Of a stretch of 64,000 bases of DNA, positions 58,164 to 64,000 are shown piece after piece; the stretch's first letter is position 1; the number at the start of each line of letters is the position of its first letter. A program made the position numbers and the translations under genes. The notes under the pieces were generated by a model that was not told the DNA's origin, made no database searches, and was given only the letters and a program-made list of their open reading frames with translations. The stretch comes from CBDFNC01 sp965249895. GTDB lineage: Bacteria > Pseudomonadota > Gammaproteobacteria > Enterobacterales > CBDFNC01. The stretch spans positions 992,001 through 1,056,000 of the forward strand of contig CBDFNC010000001.1 of NCBI GenBank assembly GCA_965249895.1, read 5' to 3'.

Positions 58164-59158
58164 GAGCATAAGTTTTCAGAGCTGTTCTCTGTTTGTTTTT
58201 TATGCAGTGGTACAGATATTTTTGCGTTTTTTCACCGACTCCAGTATACATGCATCAATTTTCAACATCATGCGTACCAATCCGTGAAAGTAGTATGGCG
58301 CCTTACTGAGGCCGAACAAATTACCCTTAGAGAAGCTGTGGCTAATCACCCCAAACATCGTTGTAGAATCCGGGCTCATGCCATCCTACTCAGCCATAAG
58401 AGATACGATATTAAGCAGCTAGCGGATATCTTCGATACCAGCTTGGAGACGCTTTCTAAATGGATCGATTGCTGGGAAGAGTTCGGGATCTCAAGCCTTT
58501 ATGACGCAAAGCGAACGTTGAAAAAAAATTTAACTACAGCCATAAAAGAGCCAGACATTCACTCAAACTAAAGCGTGATGAAGAGGCGTTCCGAAAGTGT
58601 TACAACACCCTGAATAAATTTATAAAGCTTGAACAAGAGGGCGAGTTGGACCTCTATTATTTCGATGAATCAGGTTTCAGCCAAAAATCGAACTTACCTT
58701 ACGCATGGAGCCCAGTCGGTGAGCCGTTTGCATTTCCTGCCTATTCGCATAGTAAGCGATTGAACGTACTTGGCTTTTTAAGCCGCCAAGGAAAGCTGGT
58801 TTACCACAGCACCGAAGGTCACGTTACTACTGACACAGTCATCGAGGCGTTTGAAAAGCTGATAGAAAATAAGCCACACACCGCAAAGAAAAAACTGACA
58901 GTCGTTTTTCTGGACAACGCATCTTTTCACCGCTCTGCGAAATTTAAAGAGAAATGCAGTGACTGGATAACAGAGGGTGTTTTGGTGCTGTATCTGCCAG
59001 CTTATTCGCCAGAGCTGAATATCATAGAAATACTATGGCGGAAAATTAAGTATGAATGGCTTCCCACCTGCGCTTTTGAAACATTTGAAAATCTGACCAA
59101 GTGTGTAAAAAACATCCTGTCTAATTATCCATCTAAATACAGAATAACTTTTACCTAG
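58164..59158 (+). mobile_element. Degenerate IS630-family insertion
   Basis: The interval between the two symporter remnants. It holds both parts of an IS630-type transposase and about 120 bp of left-end sequence. I could not find matching terminal inverted repeats, and TA target duplication is not clear. The element looks dead and internally deleted. Confidence 0.6.
58284..59158 (+). pseudogene. IS630 family transposase, broken
   Basis: The N-terminal part from GTG 58284 gives a helix-turn-helix region (LTEAEQITLREAVANHPKHR, then DIKQLADIFDTSLETLSKW). The C-terminal DDE part lies in another frame from about 58547: DLYYFDESGF, VVFLDNASFH and YSPELNIIEILWRKIK carry the three acidic residues. 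The linker between, about 60 residues in intact relatives, is missing and an A8 run (58521-58528) lies at the junction. The deletion plus frame change make it non-functional. Its upstream frame is continuous with the symporter fragment. Confidence 0.85.
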
Positions 59159-59159
59159 G

Positions 59160-59279
59160 CACTTAGTAGGTGATACAGCGGTGAATACCATTGTCGCTAA
59201 AAGTGAAGGTGAAATAAATGCGGGTGATGTCGAAGTCCTGACGCCTGGTACAGATGAACAGAATAAACAAGCGACTTAA
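59160..59279 (+). pseudogene. 3' remnant of a dicarboxylate/amino acid:cation symporter gene
   Basis: The 40-codon open segment starting HLVGDTAVNTIVAKSEGE and ending at TAA 59277-59279 resembles the C-terminus of SDF/DAACS symporters (VGD..V..IVAKSEGE). It begins directly after the transposase stop and is followed by an intrinsic terminator. Most of the symporter gene (several hundred codons) is gone. Confidence 0.65.
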
Positions 59280-59296
59280 CAATTCGCTTTTTCCAG

Positions 59297-59327
59297 AAAA
59301 AGGAGCTCAGTAGAGCCCCTTTTTTTT
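59297..59327 (+). terminator. Terminator of the former symporter gene
   Basis: AAAAAGGAGCTC, loop AGTA, GAGCCCCTTTT with one mismatch, followed by a long T-run to 59327. The next direct repeat starts in this T-run. Confidence 0.75.
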
Positions 59328-59720
59328 CAACGGTTTATCAGGCTAGTATCTTTTTTTCCGATAGGTTAATTTAAGGTAATTTACTGAAATTGAGGAAATT
59401 GGATGGACTTCTCACTCGAGCAGTTGCGTGCGTTAGTCGCTGCGGCTGAAACGGGCTCCTTCTCTGCCGCCGCACGAAAGCTGGGTAAGGCGCAATCTGT
59501 GATCAGTGCGGCAATTTCCAATCTCAACGGTTTATCAGGCTAGTATCTTTTTTTCCGATAGGTTAATTTAAGGTAATTTACTGAAATTGAGGAAATTGGA
59601 TGGACTTCTCACTCGAGCAGTTGCGTGCGTTAGTCGCTGCGGCTGAAACGGGCTCCTTCTCTGCCGCCGCACGAAAGCTGGGTAAGGCGCAATCTGTGAT
59701 CAGTGCGGCAATTTCCAATC
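59327..59720 (+). repeat. Perfect 197-bp tandem duplication of the lysR 5' region
   Basis: Bases 59327-59523 and 59524-59720 are identical by eye. The unit contains the leader, the ribosome binding site and codons 1-41 of the LysR gene. The junction shows only a 1-bp overlap, pointing to a recent non-homologous duplication. Confidence 0.95.
59403..59543 (+). pseudogene. Truncated LysR copy made by the duplication
   Basis: The first copy keeps the same GAGGAA and ATG and encodes residues 1-41 of the regulator (MDFSLEQLRALVAAAETG...), then five junction residues (NGLSG) and a stop. It contains most of the helix-turn-helix but no effector or dimerisation domain. If translated it is a 46-residue peptide; function is doubtful. 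Confidence 0.85.
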
Positions 59721-60478
59721 TGGAAGTAGATCTTGGCGTTTCGCTGTTTAGCCGTGAGGGACGCTACCCTAAATTAACCGGAGCTGGAGAAAATTTACTC
59801 CAGGAGGCCCGACATATTCTGGCGCGCGCGGAATTCTTTGAGAACCTGGCGTTAAGTTACCATCAAGGTGTTGAAACTAAAATTACCCTGGCCCTGGATG
59901 CCGCCATACCTGTTCCCTGGTTTCAGGAGATATTGGTGGAGTTTTCAGAGAAGTTCCCCTCGGTAGAGCTGGAAATACTCGAGCCCGCGGCGGATGATAT
60001 TATCGACCTTATCACCAGTGAACGAGCGGATATGGGGTTAACTTTTCAGCTGGAGAAAATCCCCGCCGGTGTTGCATTTTGTGACGTGGGTAAGTTGGAA
60101 TTTGTCGCTGTGGCTAAATCGGATCACTCACTCACTCGGTTGGACGAGCTCTCTATGCTGGATTTGGCCGATCATCGTCAGCTGTTAATTACCAGCCGTA
60201 GCCGGGGAATTAATGGCGAAAGGTTTAAGGTGTCTGGGCAAATATGGTCAATGGAAAGTCATTATGCCACGCTGGAAGCGGCTAAATTAGGCATTGGCTG
60301 GACGTTTGTTCCCAAGCATATCGCGGCCGATGCAGTGGCAAGTGGCGAAATTAGTACACTGAAAATGAACTTTATCACCCAGGATTACACTTTGGGCACA
60401 GATCTAATTTGGGCCAGTGGTAAGCGGTTTGGCGAAGCGGGTGGCTGGTTATTGAATAGTTTTAAGAATAGGGGCTAA
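59600..60478 (+). CDS. LysR family transcriptional regulator
   Basis: 292 aa: winged helix-turn-helix at 1-60 (SFSAAARKLGKAQSVISAAI), linker helix, then a periplasmic-binding-protein-like effector domain (about 90-290). GAGGAA lies before the ATG. The gene is intact and uses the second copy of its 5' end. No divergent target gene adjoins it; upstream is the IS/symporter scar, so its former target may have been the symporter. The effector is unknown. Confidence 0.9.
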   Translation: MDFSLEQLRALVAAAETGSFSAAARKLGKAQSVISAAISNLEVDLGVSLFSREGRYPKLTGAGENLLQEARHILARAEFFENLALSYHQGVETKITLALDAAIPVPWFQEILVEFSEKFPSVELEILEPAADDIIDLITSERADMGLTFQLEKIPAGVAFCDVGKLEFVAVAKSDHSLTRLDELSMLDLADHRQLLITSRSRGINGERFKVSGQIWSMESHYATLEAAKLGIGWTFVPKHIAADAVASGEISTLKMNFITQDYTLGTDLIWASGKRFGEAGGWLLNSFKNRG

Positions 60479-60501
60479 TCCCCTATTCTTAACACCTCAG
60501 G

Positions 60502-61479
60502 TCAATTTTCTTCTAGTTCATAGGGCAGCGGGGCGGAATAGATTTGTGACTCGGGCTGATCTTTTAGTCTGAACAAACTGTCCTGATGGTCGCTATTGTT
60601 AGGCAGGACAGCCAGTAGCTCCACATGTTTATCACCATATTGGCAACCGGAGATAACTGTACCCACTCGTTTCCAGTTGTCACCCATCTGCACTTCCAGG
60701 GTATCCCCCGCATTAGGTTTGCTTTCAGCGCGGCCGGAAAGAATATACATAGCCCGTTTATTAGTGCCCCGGAATTTGGCCCGAGCAACGGTTTCCTGGC
60801 CGATATAACAGCCCTTTTCAAAGCTGATGGCGTTAAGGGCCTGCAGGTTAAGGGCCTGAGGAATAAACTCACTCATAGTGATGCTTTCCAGAAAACCCAC
60901 ACCGGACGCGATATTTAGTGCATTCCACAGGGAATCACAAAATAGCTCCGCTTTACCTGCTAATTCAGTGATAACTTGCTGCGCTGTGGCGTTTTTTAGC
61001 ACCACCAGGTAGCGCAGAGAAGGGTAGGGCTGTTTCACCAGGATCCCATTGTCCAGCAACAGGCTGTCTTCGTGGACAGCGGCTCTGCCCTGGTGTTGCG
61101 CCAGATAGTCCGCCGACTTGGCGCCCAGCAGGCCCAACATTTGGTATTCGGTTTCCAGTTCAATCTCTACCTTGGAAAATACAGCGTATTTTTTTAACTC
61201 AGGGAGCTGCTTATCGGTGGCGGCCTTAGGCTGGGTCAGCAAGATCCTGTCCGACAATACCAGCAGACGAAAAATAGCTAAGGTTTTCCCCTTGGCATCG
61301 CATTGGGCGGCGATAGTCTGGTCACCAGGTTTCAGCGGTTCCAGATCACAGGTTAACTGGCCTTGCAAAAACTTAATCCTGTCTTCGCCTTTAACGGATA
61401 TCAAATCCCAGCTGTCCAGGTTGCACAGGGCCAGATCCGGAAGTTGTGAGATGTTTTCTAAGGTGCTCAATTCCCGCAT
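60502..61479 (-). CDS. ygfZ: Folate-binding tRNA-modifying/Fe-S protein YgfZ
   Basis: 325-aa member of the GcvT-like family that helps maintain iron-sulfur enzymes such as MiaB. The diagnostic motif KGCYIGQE with the conserved Cys is present, with VKGEDRIKFLQGQLTCDL near the start. It is divergent from sdhE, a classic neighbourhood. The gene ends 24 bp from the convergent lysR stop. Confidence 0.95.
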   Translation of the reverse strand: MRELSTLENISQLPDLALCNLDSWDLISVKGEDRIKFLQGQLTCDLEPLKPGDQTIAAQCDAKGKTLAIFRLLVLSDRILLTQPKAATDKQLPELKKYAVFSKVEIELETEYQMLGLLGAKSADYLAQHQGRAAVHEDSLLLDNGILVKQPYPSLRYLVVLKNATAQQVITELAGKAELFCDSLWNALNIASGVGFLESITMSEFIPQALNLQALNAISFEKGCYIGQETVARAKFRGTNKRAMYILSGRAESKPNAGDTLEVQMGDNWKRVGTVISGCQYGDKHVELLAVLPNNSDHQDSLFRLKDQPESQIYSAPLPYELEEN

Positions 61480-61668
61480 GGAAAGTCCTTGTCGAATAAA
61501 AGAAAAACTGGGGTTATGTTATATGGCATCAGGGATTTTGTCAGCTGTTGTAGTTGAATAAGACCGGCGTGGTTTTGTCTTCCCTTACTGGTTGTGAGTT
61601 TGAGCGGGGAACTGTTACCATACGGGAAATCGGCTAGCCAGCTGAGAGGCTAAACTTATGGAGATAAT
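61480..61668. other. Divergent ygfZ / sdhE promoter region
   Basis: About 190 bp between divergent genes. No clear consensus promoter was fixed by eye; no repeat or RNA gene seen. Confidence 0.4.
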
Positions 61669-61920
61669 ATGAGCAGTTCACCGGAAAAGTCACGGTTATT
61701 GTGGGCGTGTCGACGCGGCATGCTGGAGTTGGATGTGCTGTTCCGGCCTTTTGTTGAGCAAGCTTATGATGCTCTGGATAAGAAGGACAAAGGCATATTC
61801 GAGCGATTGCTAGATTGTGACGATCCTGAGCTGTTTGGCTGGTTTATGGGTCATGAGCAATGCAAAGATGCGGAATTGGCCTATATGGTAGATGTCATCC
61901 TCAAGCGCGTTAAGGTATAG
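61669..61920 (+). CDS. sdhE: FAD assembly factor SdhE
   Basis: 83-aa helical protein that promotes covalent flavinylation of succinate dehydrogenase. The RGxxE motif is RGMLE at 16-20, followed by the usual FxxLL pattern. GGAGA precedes the ATG. It overlaps cptA by 29 bp. The pair has also been described as an antitoxin/toxin couple (CptBA), but the flavinylation role is better supported. Confidence 0.95.
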   Translation: MSSSPEKSRLLWACRRGMLELDVLFRPFVEQAYDALDKKDKGIFERLLDCDDPELFGWFMGHEQCKDAELAYMVDVILKRVKV

Positions 61921-62335
61921 GATAAAGGTCGGCTTTTCCTCTACCTATTTAATCCTGAATGCAGCAATCTGGCTTATGGCTTTATCTTTGCTGCATTGTT
62001 TGTCACCTTCGTTACATCTGGCGGTGTTTCCTTTCTTATTGACTTTTCTCTGGTGCTCTCTCAGGCGGCAATTTTCACCTTATGAATTATTGTTGTCAGA
62101 CGCCGGACGCTTAACCCTGTTATTGCCAGAGCAAAGCTACTGCGGTTATGTGGGCGAGGGATCTTTGCTGTCCCGCTGGTGTTTGTTTATTTATTTCGAG
62201 CCCGATGGTTTACTTTCAGTAGAGCAACAATTGCAGCTAAAAAATTATCGGGTGTTGCAGGTATTTTGTGACGCGGTGGACAAGAAAAGCTATTGTCGTC
62301 TGGCGCGGGTGATTAATTTGGGGCCTTATCGGTGA
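61892..62335 (+). CDS. cptA: YgfX/CptA-like membrane protein
   Basis: 147-aa protein with two adjacent transmembrane helices (about 18-36 and 40-57) and a soluble C-terminal domain, as in YgfX/CptA. In E. coli it is reported to affect MreB/FtsZ. Identity is weak at sequence level but size, topology and the position after sdhE agree. The start at 61892 overlaps sdhE by 29 bp. Confidence 0.8.
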   Translation: MSSSSALRYRIKVGFSSTYLILNAAIWLMALSLLHCLSPSLHLAVFPFLLTFLWCSLRRQFSPYELLLSDAGRLTLLLPEQSYCGYVGEGSLLSRWCLFIYFEPDGLLSVEQQLQLKNYRVLQVFCDAVDKKSYCRLARVINLGPYR

Positions 62336-62336
62336 A

Positions 62337-62368
62337 AAAGAAGGACACTAAGGCTAGTGTCCTTCTTT
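62337..62368. terminator. Bidirectional terminator between cptA and nadB
   Basis: GAAGGACACTA, loop AGGC, TAGTGTCCTTC: 11 perfect base pairs (14 with flanking A/T), A-rich left and T-rich right. Confidence 0.88.
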
Positions 62369-62372
62369 GCGG

Positions 62373-63983
62373 CTATAACTCAGGGGTGAGTACTGTGGGT
62401 CCGGAGTCGGCCTGCTGCTCTGGATAATCCAGGTTATAGTTCAGCCCTCGGCTTTCCTTCCTTTCCATAGCGCAGCGAATTATTAATTCAGCTACCTGCA
62501 CCAGGTTTCTCAGTTCCAGCAGGTTATTACTGACCTTAAAGTTGCTGTAATACTCATCGATTTCCTGTTGCAGTAATTGGACCCTGCGCAGGGCTCGCTC
62601 CAGGCGTTTGTTGGTGCGAACTATGCCTACATAATCCCACATAAACAGCCTTAGCTCATGCCAGTTATGTTGGATAACCACCTCTTCGTCAGAATCGGTG
62701 ACCTTACTTTCGTCCCAGCTCGGTACCTGAGGTTGTTTACGTTTATGGGGCAGGCGGTTGAGAATATCTTGGGCCGCTGCGTGAGCGTAGACGATACATT
62801 CAAGTAGTGAATTAGACGCCATGCGATTCGCGCCATGCAAGCCGGTATAGGAAACTTCACCTATGGCATAAAGGCCGGATAAATCTGTTTGGCCATTGGC
62901 GTCGGTCATCACCCCGCCGCAGGTGTAGTGGGCCGCAGGCACGATTGGCATAGGTTGGTTGGCTATGTCGATACCCAGCAACAGGCAGCGCTTATAAATA
63001 GTAGGGAAGTGCTTAACGATAAACTCTTTGGGTTTATGGCTGATATCCAGGAACATACAATCCACACCCAGGCGCTTCATCTCGAAATCTATGGCTCTGG
63101 CCACTACATCCCTGGGGGCTAACTCTGCTCTTTCATCAAAATCCAGCATAAAACGAGAGCCGTCAGGGCGTTTTAAGAAGGCGCCTTCTCCTCTTAATGC
63201 TTCCGTTAGCAAAAAGTTGCGCGCATCCGGGTGAAATAAGCAGGTAGGGTGGAACTGGTTAAATTCCATATTGGCCACCCGACAACCGGCGCGCCACGCC
63301 ATGGCAATACCGTCACCACTGGAAACATCCGGGTTGCTGGTATATTGGTAAACTTTACTAGCGCCGCCGGTAGCCAGGGTAACAAAGCTGGCTTTAATCA
63401 CTTCCACCTGTTCTTGCTCCCGGTTCCACACATAAGCGCCTATGATGTGGTTTCCCGCCAGGCCCAGCTTACGGGTGGTAATAAGGTCAACCGCGTTAAA
63501 GCGCTCCATAATAGTGATGTTAGGGTGCTTGTGAACTTGCTCCACTAAGGTGGTTTGCACGGCCTTACCGGTTGCGTCAGCGGTATGCAGGATCCTGCGA
63601 TGACTATGGCCCCCTTCCCGGGTCAGATGGTATTTAGGCGGATTTTTTTCTTCTTCGCCTTCTTCCTTATCAAAACGTACTCCGGCCTCGATTAACCACT
63701 CAAGGCACTTCTTGGCGTTACTGGCGGTATAGTGGACAACTTCTTCATCACAAATCCCCCCACCGGCGACTAATGTGTCGGCTACGTGTGACTCAATACT
63801 GTCTGATTCGTCGAATACGGCAGCAATTCCCCCTTGAGCATACATAGTTGCACCTTCGCTAAAGGGACCCTTACTCAGGACCCGGATATGGGCGTGTTCC
63901 GCCAGTTTTAATGCTAAAGAAAGGCCGGCGGCGCCACTACCTATAATCAGTACATCACAAAGGTGTTCAACATTCTGTTTCAT
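62373..63983 (-). CDS. nadB: L-aspartate oxidase NadB
   Basis: FAD enzyme that makes iminoaspartate for quinolinate and NAD synthesis. FAD motif GSGAAG (15-20), the substrate segments MYAQGGIAA and HFPTIYKRC region, and the C-terminal helical bundle are present. 536 aa against 540 in E. coli; complete. In this group rpoE usually lies divergently just beyond the window edge; only 17 bases remain, so this cannot be checked. Confidence 0.97.
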   Translation of the reverse strand: MKQNVEHLCDVLIIGSGAAGLSLALKLAEHAHIRVLSKGPFSEGATMYAQGGIAAVFDESDSIESHVADTLVAGGGICDEEVVHYTASNAKKCLEWLIEAGVRFDKEEGEEEKNPPKYHLTREGGHSHRRILHTADATGKAVQTTLVEQVHKHPNITIMERFNAVDLITTRKLGLAGNHIIGAYVWNREQEQVEVIKASFVTLATGGASKVYQYTSNPDVSSGDGIAMAWRAGCRVANMEFNQFHPTCLFHPDARNFLLTEALRGEGAFLKRPDGSRFMLDFDERAELAPRDVVARAIDFEMKRLGVDCMFLDISHKPKEFIVKHFPTIYKRCLLLGIDIANQPMPIVPAAHYTCGGVMTDANGQTDLSGLYAIGEVSYTGLHGANRMASNSLLECIVYAHAAAQDILNRLPHKRKQPQVPSWDESKVTDSDEEVVIQHNWHELRLFMWDYVGIVRTNKRLERALRRVQLLQQEIDEYYSNFKVSNNLLELRNLVQVAELIIRCAMERKESRGLNYNLDYPEQQADSGPTVLTPEL

Positions 63984-64000
63984 AGGGTATTATTGCTTGG

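Noticed and set aside
58520..58550. Programmed frameshift at the A8 run in the IS630 transposase
   Set aside because: The linker of about 60 residues between HTH and DDE domains is also missing, so frameshifting would not restore a normal protein.
61669..62335. sdhE-cptA as a toxin-antitoxin module
   Set aside because: The pair is conserved core genome and SdhE has a well-supported flavinylation role; the toxin reading adds nothing here.

Overview
The window is a chromosomal segment of a marine gammaproteobacterium of the order Alteromonadales. The blocks queG / nnrDE-tsaE-amiB-mutL-miaA-hfq-hflX-hflK-hflC, lptD-surA-pdxA-rsmA-apaG-apaH and recC-recB-recD, together with the 16S sequence, fit that order. 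The 16S looks closest to the Colwelliaceae (Thalassomonas/Thalassotalea-like), but that is an impression and not a computed placement. Most of the window is conserved core genome. The accessory signal is small and concentrated around 36.8-38.1 kb, 49.3-52.6 kb and 57.7-59.8 kb.

Layout. 0-12.7 kb: queG is divergent from a long plus-strand run for metabolite repair (nnrDE), tRNA modification (tsaE, miaA), wall cleavage (amiB), mismatch repair (mutL), RNA chaperoning (hfq), ribosome rescue (hflX) and FtsH control (hflK, hflC), ending with a DUF2065 gene and purA. 12.8-18.0 kb: ispB is divergent from rplU-rpmA; then obgE, the two halves of a ThrE-type exporter (yjjP, yjjB) and folA. 18.0-24.8 kb: the minus-strand run lptD-surA-pdxA-rsmA-apaG-apaH for outer-membrane assembly, vitamin B6 and rRNA methylation. 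25-30.6 kb: djlA, a D-2-hydroxyacid dehydrogenase, a DUF3530 protein and rapA. 30.8-36.8 kb: a complete rRNA operon (16S, tRNA-Glu, 23S, 5S) with two promoters, boxA sites and very hairpin-rich spacers.

36.8-49.3 kb: a small ParA plus ribbon-helix-helix pair, a DyP-type peroxidase, then recC, an opposed AI-2E/PerM transporter gene, recB and recD. 49.3-57.7 kb: an unpaired barstar-like gene, a 2OG-Fe(II) oxygenase whose ribosome binding site lies in a hairpin, a glutathione transferase, YceH, a glutaredoxin-like protein, tesA back to back with an ABC export system (ybbA-ybbP), a Pcm-family methyltransferase and a YbaK-like deacylase. 57.7-59.8 kb is a scar: both ends of a dicarboxylate symporter gene flank a decayed IS630 transposase, followed by a perfect 197-bp tandem duplication of the 5' end of a LysR gene. 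59.6-64 kb: lysR, ygfZ, sdhE-cptA and nadB.

The features that gene calling alone would miss are a REP-like intergenic repeat family at three loci, the symporter/IS scar, the lysR duplication, the hairpin over the oxygenase ribosome binding site, and a terminator-shaped hairpin inside the rRNA operon. I did not find a clear new multi-gene defence or biosynthetic system.
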